Below are positions 1 through 8,818 of a stretch of DNA of 64,000 nt, one piece after another. The stretch is from Pseudomonadota bacterium (GTDB lineage: Bacteria; Pseudomonadota; Alphaproteobacteria; Sphingomonadales; Sphingomonadaceae). The DNA lies in contig JAEZZI010000003.1 of assembly GCA_023418595.1 (NCBI GenBank), forward strand, positions 1-64,000, in the 5' to 3' direction. Below the pieces are notes generated by a model. It saw only the letters and a program-made list of their open reading frames with translations, did not search any database and was not told the origin of the DNA. Each line of letters opens with the position of its first letter. Position 1 is the first letter of the stretch. The translations under genes and the position numbers were made by a program.

Positions 1-1548
1 GCCAAGCACTTCGCGGCTCTTGCGCGGATCGACGATACCGTCATCCCAAAGTCGGGCAGAGGCATAAAGCGGATGGCTCTGGCGTTCGAACATTTCGAGC
101 GTCGGGCGCTTGAACTCCGCTTCCTCATCCGCCGACCACGTGCCGCCGGTGCGCTCGATCCCGTCGCGCTTGACGGTTGCCAGCACGCCTGCCGCCTGTT
201 CGCCGCCCATCACCGCAATGCGGCTGTTCGGCCAGGTCCACAGGAAGCGCGGCGAATAGGCCCGCCCCGCCATGCCGTAATTGCCCGCACCATAGGAAGC
301 GCCGATCAGCATGGTGATTTTCGGCACATTGGCCGTTGCAACCGCCGTCACCAGCTTGGCGCCGTGTTTCGCGATGCCCTCGGCCTCGTATTTGCGCCCG
401 ACCATGAAACCAGTGATGTTCTGCAAAAACACCAGCGGAATATTGCGCTGGCAGCAAAGCTCGATGAAATGCGCGCCCTTCAAGGCCGCTTCCGAAAACA
501 GCACGCCATTATTGGCGATAATCCCAACCGGCATGCCATAGACGCTGGCAAAACCGCAGACCAAAGTGGTGCCAAAGCGCGCCTTGAACTCATCGAAATC
601 CGAACCGTCGACCAGCCGCGTAATCACTTCGCGCACATCATAGGGAATGCGCGTATCGGCGGAAACGACGCCCAAAATTTCTTCCGGATCGTAAAGCGGG
701 GCGGCACTATCGCCGCGCGGGATAAACTCACGCTTCTCGCTGTTGAGATTGGCTGCAATGGCGCGCGCAATCTGCAATGCATGGGCGTCGTCATTGGCCA
801 GATGATCGGCCACGCCGGAAAGCCTTGTGTGCACATCGCCGCCGCCGAGGTCTTCCGCGCTCACCACTTCGCCGGTTGCGGCCTTCACCAGCGGTGGACC
901 GGCCAGAAAAATCGTGCCCTGATTGCGCACGATGACCGTTTCGTCGCTCATGGCGGGCACATAGGCGCCACCTGCCGTGCACGACCCCATGACCACGGCG
1001 ACCTGCGGAATGCCCGCAGCCGACATCTGCGCCTGATTATAAAAGATGCGCCCGAAATGGTCGCGGTCCGGGAACACCTCATCCTGATTGGGCAGATTGG
1101 CCCCACCGGAATCGACCAGATAAATGCAGGGCAGGCGATTTTCGCCCGCGATCTCCTGCGCCCGCAGATGCTTTTTCACCGTGACCGGATAATAGGTGCC
1201 GCCCTTCACCGTCGCATCGTTGCAGACGATCATCACCTGCCGCCCCGACACGCGGCCGATCCCGGCGATCAGGCCCGCGCCCGGCACCTCGCCGCCATAC
1301 ATGTCGCAAGCGGCAAGCTGGCCGATCTCCAGAAACGGCGATCCCGGATCGAGCAACCGCTCGACCCGCTCGCGTGGCAGCAGCTTGCCGCGCGCGACAT
1401 GCTTCTCGCGCGCCTTTTCGCTGCCGCCGAGCGCAGCCTTTGCGACATCGCCGCGCAGCCGCTCGGCCAGCGCACGATTATGCGCGGCGTTGGCGCGAAA
1501 CGCGTCGCTGTCGGCCTGGACCTTGGACGATAAGACCGGCGCGCTCAC
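1..1548 (-). CDS. mccB: 3-methylcrotonyl-CoA carboxylase beta (carboxyltransferase) subunit, 3' end outside window
   Basis: Biotin-dependent carboxyltransferase subunit that carboxylates 3-methylcrotonyl-CoA in leucine degradation. 516 codons are visible; by comparison with the family (about 535 residues) roughly 20 C-terminal residues lie beyond the window. The frame shows the two crotonase-like halves with glycine-rich acyl-CoA and carboxybiotin loops (GGTYYPVTVKKH, DSGGANLPNQ, GSCTAGGAYVPAMSDE, then NNGVLFSEAALKGAHFI and GASYGAGNYGMAGRAY). The start is a GTG at 1548 that overlaps the stop of the upstream isovaleryl-CoA dehydrogenase gene (GTGA), so the two are translationally coupled and act in consecutive steps. 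The YYPVTVKKH and GMAGRAYSPRFLW signatures favour MCC over propionyl- or acetyl-CoA carboxylase; geranyl-CoA carboxylase is a less likely alternative. Confidence 0.93.
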   Translation of the reverse strand, partial: MSAPVLSSKVQADSDAFRANAAHNRALAERLRGDVAKAALGGSEKAREKHVARGKLLPRERVERLLDPGSPFLEIGQLAACDMYGGEVPGAGLIAGIGRVSGRQVMIVCNDATVKGGTYYPVTVKKHLRAQEIAGENRLPCIYLVDSGGANLPNQDEVFPDRDHFGRIFYNQAQMSAAGIPQVAVVMGSCTAGGAYVPAMSDETVIVRNQGTIFLAGPPLVKAATGEVVSAEDLGGGDVHTRLSGVADHLANDDAHALQIARAIAANLNSEKREFIPRGDSAAPLYDPEEILGVVSADTRIPYDVREVITRLVDGSDFDEFKARFGTTLVCGFASVYGMPVGIIANNGVLFSEAALKGAHFIELCCQRNIPLVFLQNITGFMVGRKYEAEGIAKHGAKLVTAVATANVPKITMLIGASYGAGNYGMAGRAYSPRFLWTWPNSRIAVMGGEQAAGVLATVKRDGIERTGGTWSADEEAEFKRPTLEMFERQSHPLYASARLWDDGIVDPRKSREVLG

Positions 1549-2699
1549 CCCGCCGCCCCGATCAGTTCGCGGCCGATCAGCATGCGGCGGACCTCGTTGG
1601 TGCCCGCACCGATGTCGAGCAGCTTGGCGTCGCGCAGGAAACGTTCGACCGGCCAGTCCTTCGTATAGCCAGCCCCGCCCAGCGCCTGGATCGCCTCGCC
1701 CGCGACCTTGAACGCGTTTTCGCTGGCCAGCAGGATCGCGCCCGCAGCGTCAAACCGTGTCGTCCGGCCCGCGTCGCACGATTTGGCCACCGCATAGACA
1801 TAGGCGCGCGCCGAATTGAGCGCGACATACATGTCGGCGATCTTGGCCTGCATCAGCTGGAAGCCGCCGATCGGCTGGCCGAACTGCTTGCGCTCGCGGA
1901 CATAGGGCAACACCACGTCGAGGCACGCCTGCATGATGCCGAGCTGGATTCCCGCCAGCACCGTGCGCTCGTAATCCAGCCCCGACATCAGCACGCCGAC
2001 GCCGCCGTTCACCGGTCCCATGACATTCTCTTCGGGCACGAAGCAATCGTCGAAGACCAGCTCGGCAGTCGGCGATCCGCGCATCCCCATCTTGTCGATC
2101 TTCTGACCGACCGAAAATCCCTTGAACGACTTCTCGATCAGGAAGGTGGTGATGCCGCGGCTGCCCTCGCCGGTCTTGGCATAGACCACCAGCACATCGG
2201 CATAGGCGGCGTTGGTGATCCAGAATTTGGTGCCGTTCAGGACATAGCCGCCCTCCGTCGGCTCGGCGCGCAGCTTCATGCCGACCACATCGGATCCCGC
2301 ACCCGCTTCCGACATCGCCAGGCTGCCGACATGTTCGCCCGAAATGAGACTGGGAAGGTATTTCGCCTTCTGCTCGGGCGATGCCCAACGCGCGATCTGG
2401 TTGACGCAAAGGTTCGAATGCGCGCCATAGGAGAGGCCAATCGAGGCCGAGGCGCGGCTGACTTCCTCGCACGCGATGACATGCTCCAGATAACCCAGGC
2501 CCAGCCCGCCATCGGCTTCGGGGACGGTAATTCCGTGGAGGCCGAGTTCGCCCATCTGCGGCCAAAGGTCGTCGCGCGGGAACCAGTCTTCGGCATCGAT
2601 CTTCGCGGCCAGCGGCGCGATCTTGTCGGCGGCGAACCGCCGCGTCACGTCGCGGATCATGTCCGCGTTGTCGCCCAACGCGAAATCGAAATCGTGCAT
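1545..2699 (-). CDS. ivd: isovaleryl-CoA dehydrogenase
   Basis: FAD-dependent acyl-CoA dehydrogenase of 384 residues that oxidises isovaleryl-CoA to 3-methylcrotonyl-CoA, feeding the carboxylase encoded just downstream. The acyl-CoA dehydrogenase signature SEAGAGSDVVGMKLRA, the GLDYERTVLAG segment that carries the catalytic Glu typical of isovaleryl-CoA dehydrogenases, and the C-terminal GAGTNEVRRMLIGREL motif are all present. I chose the ATG at 2699 because AAGGAGA sits just upstream; an in-frame start 13 codons further out has no such site and adds residues unlike the family. The 4-base overlap with the next gene suggests one leu/liu-type operon read leftwards. Confidence 0.93.
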   Translation of the reverse strand: MHDFDFALGDNADMIRDVTRRFAADKIAPLAAKIDAEDWFPRDDLWPQMGELGLHGITVPEADGGLGLGYLEHVIACEEVSRASASIGLSYGAHSNLCVNQIARWASPEQKAKYLPSLISGEHVGSLAMSEAGAGSDVVGMKLRAEPTEGGYVLNGTKFWITNAAYADVLVVYAKTGEGSRGITTFLIEKSFKGFSVGQKIDKMGMRGSPTAELVFDDCFVPEENVMGPVNGGVGVLMSGLDYERTVLAGIQLGIMQACLDVVLPYVRERKQFGQPIGGFQLMQAKIADMYVALNSARAYVYAVAKSCDAGRTTRFDAAGAILLASENAFKVAGEAIQALGGAGYTKDWPVERFLRDAKLLDIGAGTNEVRRMLIGRELIGAAG

Positions 2700-2820
2700 G
2701 TGTCTCTCCTTGCCGCGGGCTTCTAGCGGAAATCGCACCTTTTTGAAGGGCTGTTTGTGACGTTGCGCGCCATTGGACGATCGATCCGGGCTGGGGCCAG
2801 GCTTTGAGGATTTTTAGGGT

Positions 2821-4104
2821 TTGGCCGCTAATCCGCCAAAGGATGCAGCAACGCGCAGTTCTCTGGACCGACAAACCGTGACCGCGATCGACCGGATCAC
2901 GACCATCGGCGCGCGCCGGACGAGCGCAGTCGATGTCGATCTCTACGCCGGGTTTCCGGCGGCGATCGACGCGCTGGCGGCGCGCGCGCAGGACGGCCAG
3001 CATTTCCTGCGCGCCGCCTGGTTCGCGGCGGCGGCAACCGAGGGTGGGTCGACGCTGGTCGGGCGCAGGCTCGACGGGTCGCCGATCGCCGCGATCCCGA
3101 TCGCCCCGGTCGGTCCGATGATGATCGGCCTCGGCAATGTGCCGGGCAGTTACTGGCCATTCCGTTCGGCAGTGGTGGCGGCGGACGCGAGCTGGTCCGA
3201 ACTCGCCGCGATGCTCGCCCATGCCGGAGCTCGCGCGTCGCTGTCGCCGATGTGGCGGATGGGGCCGGTCTATGCGGACGAACCCGCCACCGTCGCGCTG
3301 GTCCGCGCGGCAAAACGCGCGCGCTGGACCGTCCTGACCCGAAGCGCCGGACGCAGCTTCACGCTCGACCTGACGCAGCCCGACTGGCCGCGCAAATCGA
3401 CGTTGAAACGTTTGGGGGGATACCGCCGCAAGCTGGAGGCGCTGGGCGAGGTGCGTATCGAGACCGTACGCGGTGCGGGCTGGACGACCAGCGTGTTCAA
3501 ATCGCTTGCCGGAATCGAAGCCGCTAGCTGGGTCGGGACCGGCACCGACGGCAGCGGCGCGAAGTTCCTGAGCGCCGACCAGCGCGGCGTCTGGCAGCGG
3601 GTGGTCGCCGATCCGGTACTTGCCGATGCGCTGTCGGCGACGATCCTGTGGCTGGACGAAAAGCCCATCGCGTTCAGCTTCGACCTCGTCTCCGGCGACC
3701 GCCAATATGCCATCGCCTCCAGCTTCGACGCCGCGTTCGGCGACTGTCGCGTCGGCAAGATCGTCACCTATCACCAGCTGCTGCACGCAAAGGCGGACGG
3801 CATCACCCAGGTCGATTTCGGCACCGGCGACAGCGGCTACAAGCGCGAGATCGGTGCGGTGCCGTCGTCCGAAATTCACGATTACCTGTTCGTCCGCAAC
3901 CGCTCCGCCGCCGCCTTGCTGCGGCTGAAATGGGAAAGCGGCCAGCGCGCCGACACCAACGACGACTCGCCCAATGAACCCTGGGACGACGAACTGATCG
4001 CAGCGGCTGCCGAGGGCGCGAGGAAGCGCGATCCTGTAGGCAATCTCGAACAGATCTTGCTGGCGGGCATGATCGCCGCGACCTCGATCGCGCTGGTCGA
4101 ATGA
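2821..4104 (+). CDS. FemAB/GNAT-like acyltransferase (BioF2/CelD type)
   Basis: 427-residue protein resembling the FemAB-like/GNAT acetyltransferase family often found in polysaccharide clusters (Acetyltransf_6, CelD-like). Recognisable features are the paired GNAT-like halves, the central stretch WPRKSTLKRLGGYRRKLEALG, and the C-terminal segment ending DFGTGDSGYKREIG, typical of this family's acyl-CoA or aminoacyl transfer domain. The stop overlaps the start of the flippase gene (ATGA), so it probably modifies a surface glycan or its lipid-linked precursor; that role is inferred. The start is uncertain: TTG at 2821 gives the longest frame, GTG at 2878 is an alternative, and neither has a strong ribosome-binding site. 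Confidence 0.72.
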   Translation: MAANPPKDAATRSSLDRQTVTAIDRITTIGARRTSAVDVDLYAGFPAAIDALAARAQDGQHFLRAAWFAAAATEGGSTLVGRRLDGSPIAAIPIAPVGPMMIGLGNVPGSYWPFRSAVVAADASWSELAAMLAHAGARASLSPMWRMGPVYADEPATVALVRAAKRARWTVLTRSAGRSFTLDLTQPDWPRKSTLKRLGGYRRKLEALGEVRIETVRGAGWTTSVFKSLAGIEAASWVGTGTDGSGAKFLSADQRGVWQRVVADPVLADALSATILWLDEKPIAFSFDLVSGDRQYAIASSFDAAFGDCRVGKIVTYHQLLHAKADGITQVDFGTGDSGYKREIGAVPSSEIHDYLFVRNRSAAALLRLKWESGQRADTNDDSPNEPWDDELIAAAAEGARKRDPVGNLEQILLAGMIAATSIALVE

Positions 4105-5579
4105 CGGTCCAGACGCCGATCGGGGCCGCGCCCGAGGACCGCGCGAGCGGGCTGGTCGCGCGCGTGCGATCGGCGGTATTCTGGCGATCGGGCAGCCAGT
4201 TTGCGGCACAGCTGGTGATGTGGGCATCGACCTTCCTCGTCATCCGCCTGCTCGAGCCGGAGGATTACGGCCTGTTTGCGATGACTCAGGTCGTGCTGGT
4301 GCTGCTGAACCTGATGAACGGCTGGGGCTTTGCCTCGGCGCTGGTCCGCGACGAAGCCTGCACCCACCACCAGCAGCGTCAGGTGTTCGGGATGCTGTGC
4401 CTGCTCAACTTCAGCCTGGGCGCCGCGCAATTCCTGCTTGCCCCGCTGGCGGCGGTTTATTTCGACGAGCCGATGGTGGCGACGTTGCTGCGCGTGCAGG
4501 CGGTCCTCTACATCGCCAATCCGTTCATGGCGCTGCCCAGCGCGCTGCTCGCCCGACGGATGGATTTCAAGCGCCAGGCGCAGGTGCGAATGGTGTCGGC
4601 GACGCTGAGCGCGATCACCGCCTTTGCCTGCGCATCGACCGGCTGGGGCGTGTGGACACTGGTCGCCGCCCCGGCCGTCTATTTCTTCGCCGAAGGGATC
4701 GGGATGAGTTGGGCGGCACGCGCCTGGATGTGGCCCAGCTTCGATTTTCGCGGGTCCACCCACCTGTTCCGCTTCGGCGGCGCGATGATGCTCGTCCAGT
4801 TCTTCTGGTTCGTGCAGAGCCAGTCGGACGTGTTCATCGGCGGGCGCTATCTGTCCGCGCACGATCTCGGCATCTACACCACCGCGTTGTTCCTGACGCA
4901 GATTCTCGCGTCCAAATTCGTGCCCGCGCTGAACGAGGTCGCGTTTGCCGCCTATGCCCAGATTCAGGACGACCGGGCGATGCTGGCGCAGGGTTTCGTG
5001 AAAACGGTGCGGCTGATCCTGCTGGTCACCATGCCTGCCTATGTCGGCATGGCCGCGACTGCGCAGCCGATGGTGCTGACCTTCCTGGGCGAGAAATGGG
5101 TGGAGACGGCGCCGATCATCCCGATCCTTGCGCTCGCCATGCCCTTCCTGACGCTTCAAATCCTGTTCGCGCCTGCCACCAACGCGCTGGGTAAGCCCGG
5201 CATCGCGCTCGGCAATTCAGTGGCGGGCGGGTTACTGCTGCCGGTATCCTTCGCGGTCGGAATCGCGTGGGGGATTGCCGGGCTGTCGGTGGCGTGGATG
5301 ACGGGAATGGCGGCGCTGACCTTGGTCACGGCGATCCGCTCGATGCCGGTGATCGGCGCATCGTGGCGAGCCCTGGGCGCGGCGATCGCGCCGGGAGTGC
5401 TCGCGGCGCTGGCGATGGGGCTGGTGGTGGTCGCGATCGATCGCGGATTGCCGGAATTGCCACCCCTGTCCCGGCTTGCCCTGCTCGCAGGGGCCGGGGC
5501 AGCGGCCTATGCCGCACTACTCTGGCTGTTCGCGCGCAATACCGTGACCGAGGCCTGGCTGCTCCTTCGCCATCGCTAG
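4101..5579 (+). CDS. polysaccharide/oligosaccharide flippase (Wzx-like, MOP superfamily)
   Basis: 492-residue integral membrane protein with about 12-14 hydrophobic segments spread along its length. It begins with the RSGSQFAAQLVMWASTFLVIRLLEPEDYGLFAMTQ segment typical of lipopolysaccharide/exopolysaccharide flippases of the MOP superfamily (Polysacc_synt_3 type). Such proteins move lipid-linked oligosaccharides across the inner membrane. It overlaps the upstream acyltransferase gene by 4 bases, which points to co-translation and a shared surface-polysaccharide role. No polymerase or glycosyltransferase genes lie immediately beside it, so this is at most a two-gene fragment of an export pathway. 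Confidence 0.85.
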   Translation: MTVQTPIGAAPEDRASGLVARVRSAVFWRSGSQFAAQLVMWASTFLVIRLLEPEDYGLFAMTQVVLVLLNLMNGWGFASALVRDEACTHHQQRQVFGMLCLLNFSLGAAQFLLAPLAAVYFDEPMVATLLRVQAVLYIANPFMALPSALLARRMDFKRQAQVRMVSATLSAITAFACASTGWGVWTLVAAPAVYFFAEGIGMSWAARAWMWPSFDFRGSTHLFRFGGAMMLVQFFWFVQSQSDVFIGGRYLSAHDLGIYTTALFLTQILASKFVPALNEVAFAAYAQIQDDRAMLAQGFVKTVRLILLVTMPAYVGMAATAQPMVLTFLGEKWVETAPIIPILALAMPFLTLQILFAPATNALGKPGIALGNSVAGGLLLPVSFAVGIAWGIAGLSVAWMTGMAALTLVTAIRSMPVIGASWRALGAAIAPGVLAALAMGLVVVAIDRGLPELPPLSRLALLAGAGAAAYAALLWLFARNTVTEAWLLLRHR

Positions 5580-5588
5580 CCCCAGGCG

Positions 5589-5616
5589 TCATCGCTTCGC
5601 TGCGCTCGCAATGACG
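5589..5616. repeat. short palindromic extragenic repeat, family A (single unit)
   Basis: The unit reads TCATCGCTTCGCTGCGCTCG followed by CAATGACG, and matches in either orientation copies at 9704-9730 and both arms of 56085-56170. It lies between the convergent ends of the flippase and otsA genes, a usual place for REP-like elements, where it may help end transcription. Confidence 0.7.
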
Positions 5617-5630
5617 GCAGGATAAAACAC

Positions 5631-7022
5631 CTAAACCTCGGCCGTCGCCCGGTCGCCCATCAGCGCGTCGGTAAATCGCTTGCGCCACCAGATCACGTCT
5701 TCCGCCTCGACATTGTCCATCATCGCGCGCCAACGCTTCTTCCGCTCACGCAGCGGCATTTTCAGCGCCTGAACGATCGCGTCGGACATTTCCTCCGCGC
5801 TGTAGGGATTGATGAGGACCGCCCCGCCCGCCAGCTGCTTCGCCGCGCCGGCAAAGCGCGACAGGATCAGCACGCCGGGATCTTCCGGATCCTGCGCCGC
5901 GACATATTCCTTGGCGACCAGGTTCATCCCGTCGCGAAGCGGAGTCACCAGCCCGATCTTCGCCGCGCGATAGATTCCGGCGAGTTGCGCGCGCGGATAC
6001 CCCTGGTTGACGTAGCGGATCGGCACCCAGTCGGTATCGGCGAACGCGCCGTTGATCCGGCCCGACATGCCTTCGAGCGAAGCGCGGATTTTCTTGTAGC
6101 TTTCGACCTCGCCGCGCGACGGCGGCGCGATCTGGAGCAGGAACACTTCCTTGCGCTCCTCGGGATGCTCGGCGAGGAAGCGTTCGTATCCCAGGAAACG
6201 CTCTTCCAGCCCCTTCGAATAATCAAGCCGATCGACGCCGACCATCATGTCGCGGCCATCGGCACTGTCGCGCATCCGGCGATAGGCCAGCCGCGCCGCC
6301 GGACTTTTCGACGCTTCGATGAATTCGGCGGCATCGATCCCGATCGGCGCCGCGATTACTCTCAGCGCACGTCCGTCGAGCAGCAGCACGTCGTCTTCGC
6401 TTTCGACCGCGCCCAGATCCTTGATCGCATAGTCGCGGAAACTGTCGAGCCATTCCTGCGTGTGGAATCCGACCAGATCATAGGCGAACAGGCTTTTGAC
6501 CAGATCGGCCGCCTCGGGCAGCGTGCCGAGCAGTCGGCGCGGCGGCCAGGGGATGTGGAGGAAGAAGCCGATTTGGTTCTCGCATCCCCGCGCGCGCAGT
6601 TCGTGGCCCAGCGGGAACAGATGGTAATCCTGCACCCACACCACGTCGTCGGGCTCGATCAGCGGGCGGACGGTATCGGCGAAGCGTTCGTTGACCCGCT
6701 CATAACCGCCAGCAAAGCCGCGCTCATATTCGGCAAGGTCGATGCGGTAATGGAAGAGCGGCCACAAGGTGCGGTTGGCGTAACCGTTATAATATTCCTC
6801 CACGTCCTGCTGTTCCAGGTCGATCGTCGCGGTGGTCACGCCTTGGACGCGTTCGAAATTGATCTGGCCGGTGAATTTGCGCGTCACGTCGCCCGACCAT
6901 CCGAACCACAGTCCGCGATATTCGCGCAGCGCCGCCGACAGCGCGACCGCGAGGCCCCCTTGGGCACCGGATTTCTCCTTGGGCGCGGACACCCGGTTCG
7001 AAATGATGATCAGGCGGCTCAA
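5631..7022 (-). CDS. otsA: trehalose-6-phosphate synthase
   Basis: GT20-family enzyme that joins UDP-glucose and glucose 6-phosphate to give trehalose 6-phosphate in the cytoplasm. The 463-residue protein starts RLIIISNRVS, has the GGLAVAL glycine loop, the WVQDYHLF and GFFLHIPWPP motifs and GVDRLDYSKGLEERF, all diagnostic for OtsA. The start is a TTG at 7022 overlapping the upstream stop (TTGA); a longer open frame to 7106 exists but its extra residues belong to the overlapped gene. It is the last gene of the otsB-GH15-otsA operon and meets the flippase gene tail to tail. Confidence 0.93.
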   Translation of the reverse strand: MSRLIIISNRVSAPKEKSGAQGGLAVALSAALREYRGLWFGWSGDVTRKFTGQINFERVQGVTTATIDLEQQDVEEYYNGYANRTLWPLFHYRIDLAEYERGFAGGYERVNERFADTVRPLIEPDDVVWVQDYHLFPLGHELRARGCENQIGFFLHIPWPPRRLLGTLPEAADLVKSLFAYDLVGFHTQEWLDSFRDYAIKDLGAVESEDDVLLLDGRALRVIAAPIGIDAAEFIEASKSPAARLAYRRMRDSADGRDMMVGVDRLDYSKGLEERFLGYERFLAEHPEERKEVFLLQIAPPSRGEVESYKKIRASLEGMSGRINGAFADTDWVPIRYVNQGYPRAQLAGIYRAAKIGLVTPLRDGMNLVAKEYVAAQDPEDPGVLILSRFAGAAKQLAGGAVLINPYSAEEMSDAIVQALKMPLRERKKRWRAMMDNVEAEDVIWWRKRFTDALMGDRATAEV

Positions 7023-8818
7023 CGGATCGCACTCCAGGGCTTGCTCAGCAGGACGGCGCAGTTGATCATGCCGACCAGCGAGTAGGTCTGGGGATAATTG
7101 CCCCACAATTCCCCGGTAACGGGGTCGATATCCTCTGAAAGCAATCCCGCGGGGGTGCGGCGCGACAGCATTTCTTCGAACAATTCGCGCGCGTCCTTGT
7201 CGCGCCCGGTGAAGTGCAGCGCCTCGATCAGCCAGAAGGTACAGACGTTGAACGCGGTCTCCGGCAGTCCGAAATCATCCTCCGTATCATAGCGCAGCAT
7301 ATGGCTGCCGCGCCTTAACCCATGTTCGACCGCCTCCAGCGTGCCCAGAAACTTGGGATCGTCGGGCGCGATGAAGCGCAGGTCGAGCAGCTGGATCAGG
7401 CTGGCGTCGAGATCGTCGCCAGAGAAGGTCGCCGACAGCCGGTTGGTGTCGGGCCGCCATGCCTTGTCCAGAATCGTCGCCTTGATCCGCTCGGCGCGGT
7501 CCTGCCAGAAATCGCGGCGATCCTCGCGCCCCAGCCGCTCGGCGGCATTGGCGAGCCGATCGCACGCCGCCCAGCACATCGCCGTCGAATAGGTGTGGAC
7601 CGATTGCCGCGTCCGCAATTCCCACAGCCCCGCATCGGGCTTGTCGTGCAATTCCCACGCGCGCTCGCCGACGCGTTCCAGGCTTTCGAAATCCTCCTCG
7701 CCCGCCATGCGGAACAGGCGCTCGTCGAAAAATGCCTGGACGTTCGACAGCACGATCTGGCCATAGGCGTCGTGCTGGACCTGAACATAGGCTTCGTTGC
7801 CGACGCGAACCGGCCCCATGCCGCGATACCCGGCCAGCCGCGGCGCCTGAACCTCGGTCAGCTCGGCTTCGCCCAGCACCGAATAGAGCGGCTGGATATA
7901 GCCGCCCTTCGCCTCGTCGACGATGTTGCGCAGGTAACCCAGATACCCCTCAAGCACGTCGAGTGCGCCGACGCGGTTGAGCGCTTGGACGGTGTAATAG
8001 GCGTCGCGTATCCAGCAGTAGCGATAGTCCCAGTTCCGCTCCGAACCGGCATGTTCGGGCACCGAGGAAGTGAGCGCGGCGACGATCGCGCCGGTCTCCT
8101 CATGCTGGCACAGCTTCAGCGTGATGGCGGAGCGGATCACCACATCCTGCCACATGAACGGCGTCGCCAGCCCGCGCGACCAGCTCTGCCAGTGGCGCGT
8201 AGTATAGGTCAGCATCTCCTCGATCGAGATCGCGATGTCGCCGCCGAAACTCTCGTCGGGACCAAGGAAGAAATGCAGCGGCTTCTCAACCCGGAAAATA
8301 CGCTCGTCGGTCAGCGCACCGACCGGCGCGGTGGTGGTCAAACGAAGCTGCAATCCTTCAAGCAGATAGCGGACATGGTTCGACCCGCTGGTGGTCTGCA
8401 CCGCCGGATCGCCCCAACCGCGCGTCGGGCGCAGCCGCACCTTGATTCGCGGGCTGCCGCGCAAAGGGCGAACGATGCGCGCGAATGCGACCGGACGGTA
8501 CATCCGCCCCAGCCGTTCGAAGCGCGGACAGAAATCAACGATCTCGATCGCGCCGCCATGCGCGTCGGTCAGCGTCGACACCAGGATTGGCGTGTTGCGC
8601 CGATATTCCTGCGTCACCGACACGCGGTCGATCAGATCGATCGCCCACAGCCCGACCGCGCCATTCCTTTCCGGGTCGTGCCCGTCGAGGAGCGAGGAGA
8701 AAAGCGGATCGCCATCGACGCGAGGCACGCAGCCCCAGACGAAACGCGCGCTCGTGTCGATCAGCGCCGACACCTGGCAATTGCCGATCGGCCACAGGTC
8801 GAGTGTGGGCTGGGTCAT
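7019..8818 (-). CDS. GH15 family glycoside hydrolase (glucoamylase/trehalase-like)
   Basis: 599-residue GH15 protein. The N-terminal beta-sandwich domain occupies about the first 220 residues; the catalytic (alpha/alpha)6 barrel follows with RNWDYRYCWIRDAYYTVQALNR, the DAGLWELRTRQSVHTYSTAMCWAACDRL segment carrying the general-acid Glu, and the ALHFTGR...LLSEDIDPVTGELWGNYPQTYS segment with the catalytic base region. Known GH15 members include glucoamylases and actinobacterial trehalases. Here it overlaps otsB by 4 bases (ATGA) and otsA by 4 bases (TTGA), so it is made in step with trehalose synthesis. Trehalase is therefore a fair inference, but maltooligosaccharide hydrolysis cannot be excluded. 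No signal peptide is visible, so it is probably cytoplasmic. Confidence 0.88.
   Translation of the reverse strand: MTQPTLDLWPIGNCQVSALIDTSARFVWGCVPRVDGDPLFSSLLDGHDPERNGAVGLWAIDLIDRVSVTQEYRRNTPILVSTLTDAHGGAIEIVDFCPRFERLGRMYRPVAFARIVRPLRGSPRIKVRLRPTRGWGDPAVQTTSGSNHVRYLLEGLQLRLTTTAPVGALTDERIFRVEKPLHFFLGPDESFGGDIAISIEEMLTYTTRHWQSWSRGLATPFMWQDVVIRSAITLKLCQHEETGAIVAALTSSVPEHAGSERNWDYRYCWIRDAYYTVQALNRVGALDVLEGYLGYLRNIVDEAKGGYIQPLYSVLGEAELTEVQAPRLAGYRGMGPVRVGNEAYVQVQHDAYGQIVLSNVQAFFDERLFRMAGEEDFESLERVGERAWELHDKPDAGLWELRTRQSVHTYSTAMCWAACDRLANAAERLGREDRRDFWQDRAERIKATILDKAWRPDTNRLSATFSGDDLDASLIQLLDLRFIAPDDPKFLGTLEAVEHGLRRGSHMLRYDTEDDFGLPETAFNVCTFWLIEALHFTGRDKDARELFEEMLSRRTPAGLLSEDIDPVTGELWGNYPQTYSLVGMINCAVLLSKPWSAIR

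Noticed and set aside
73..1533. A long open frame on the + strand opposite the carboxyltransferase gene
   Set aside because: It is a GC-skew shadow: the opposite strand reads as a clean MCC beta subunit, and the + product has no family-like features.
1750..4227. An 825-codon open frame on the minus strand across ivd and the acyltransferase gene
   Set aside because: It crosses two well-supported genes on opposite strands and is highly Arg-rich with no recognisable domain.
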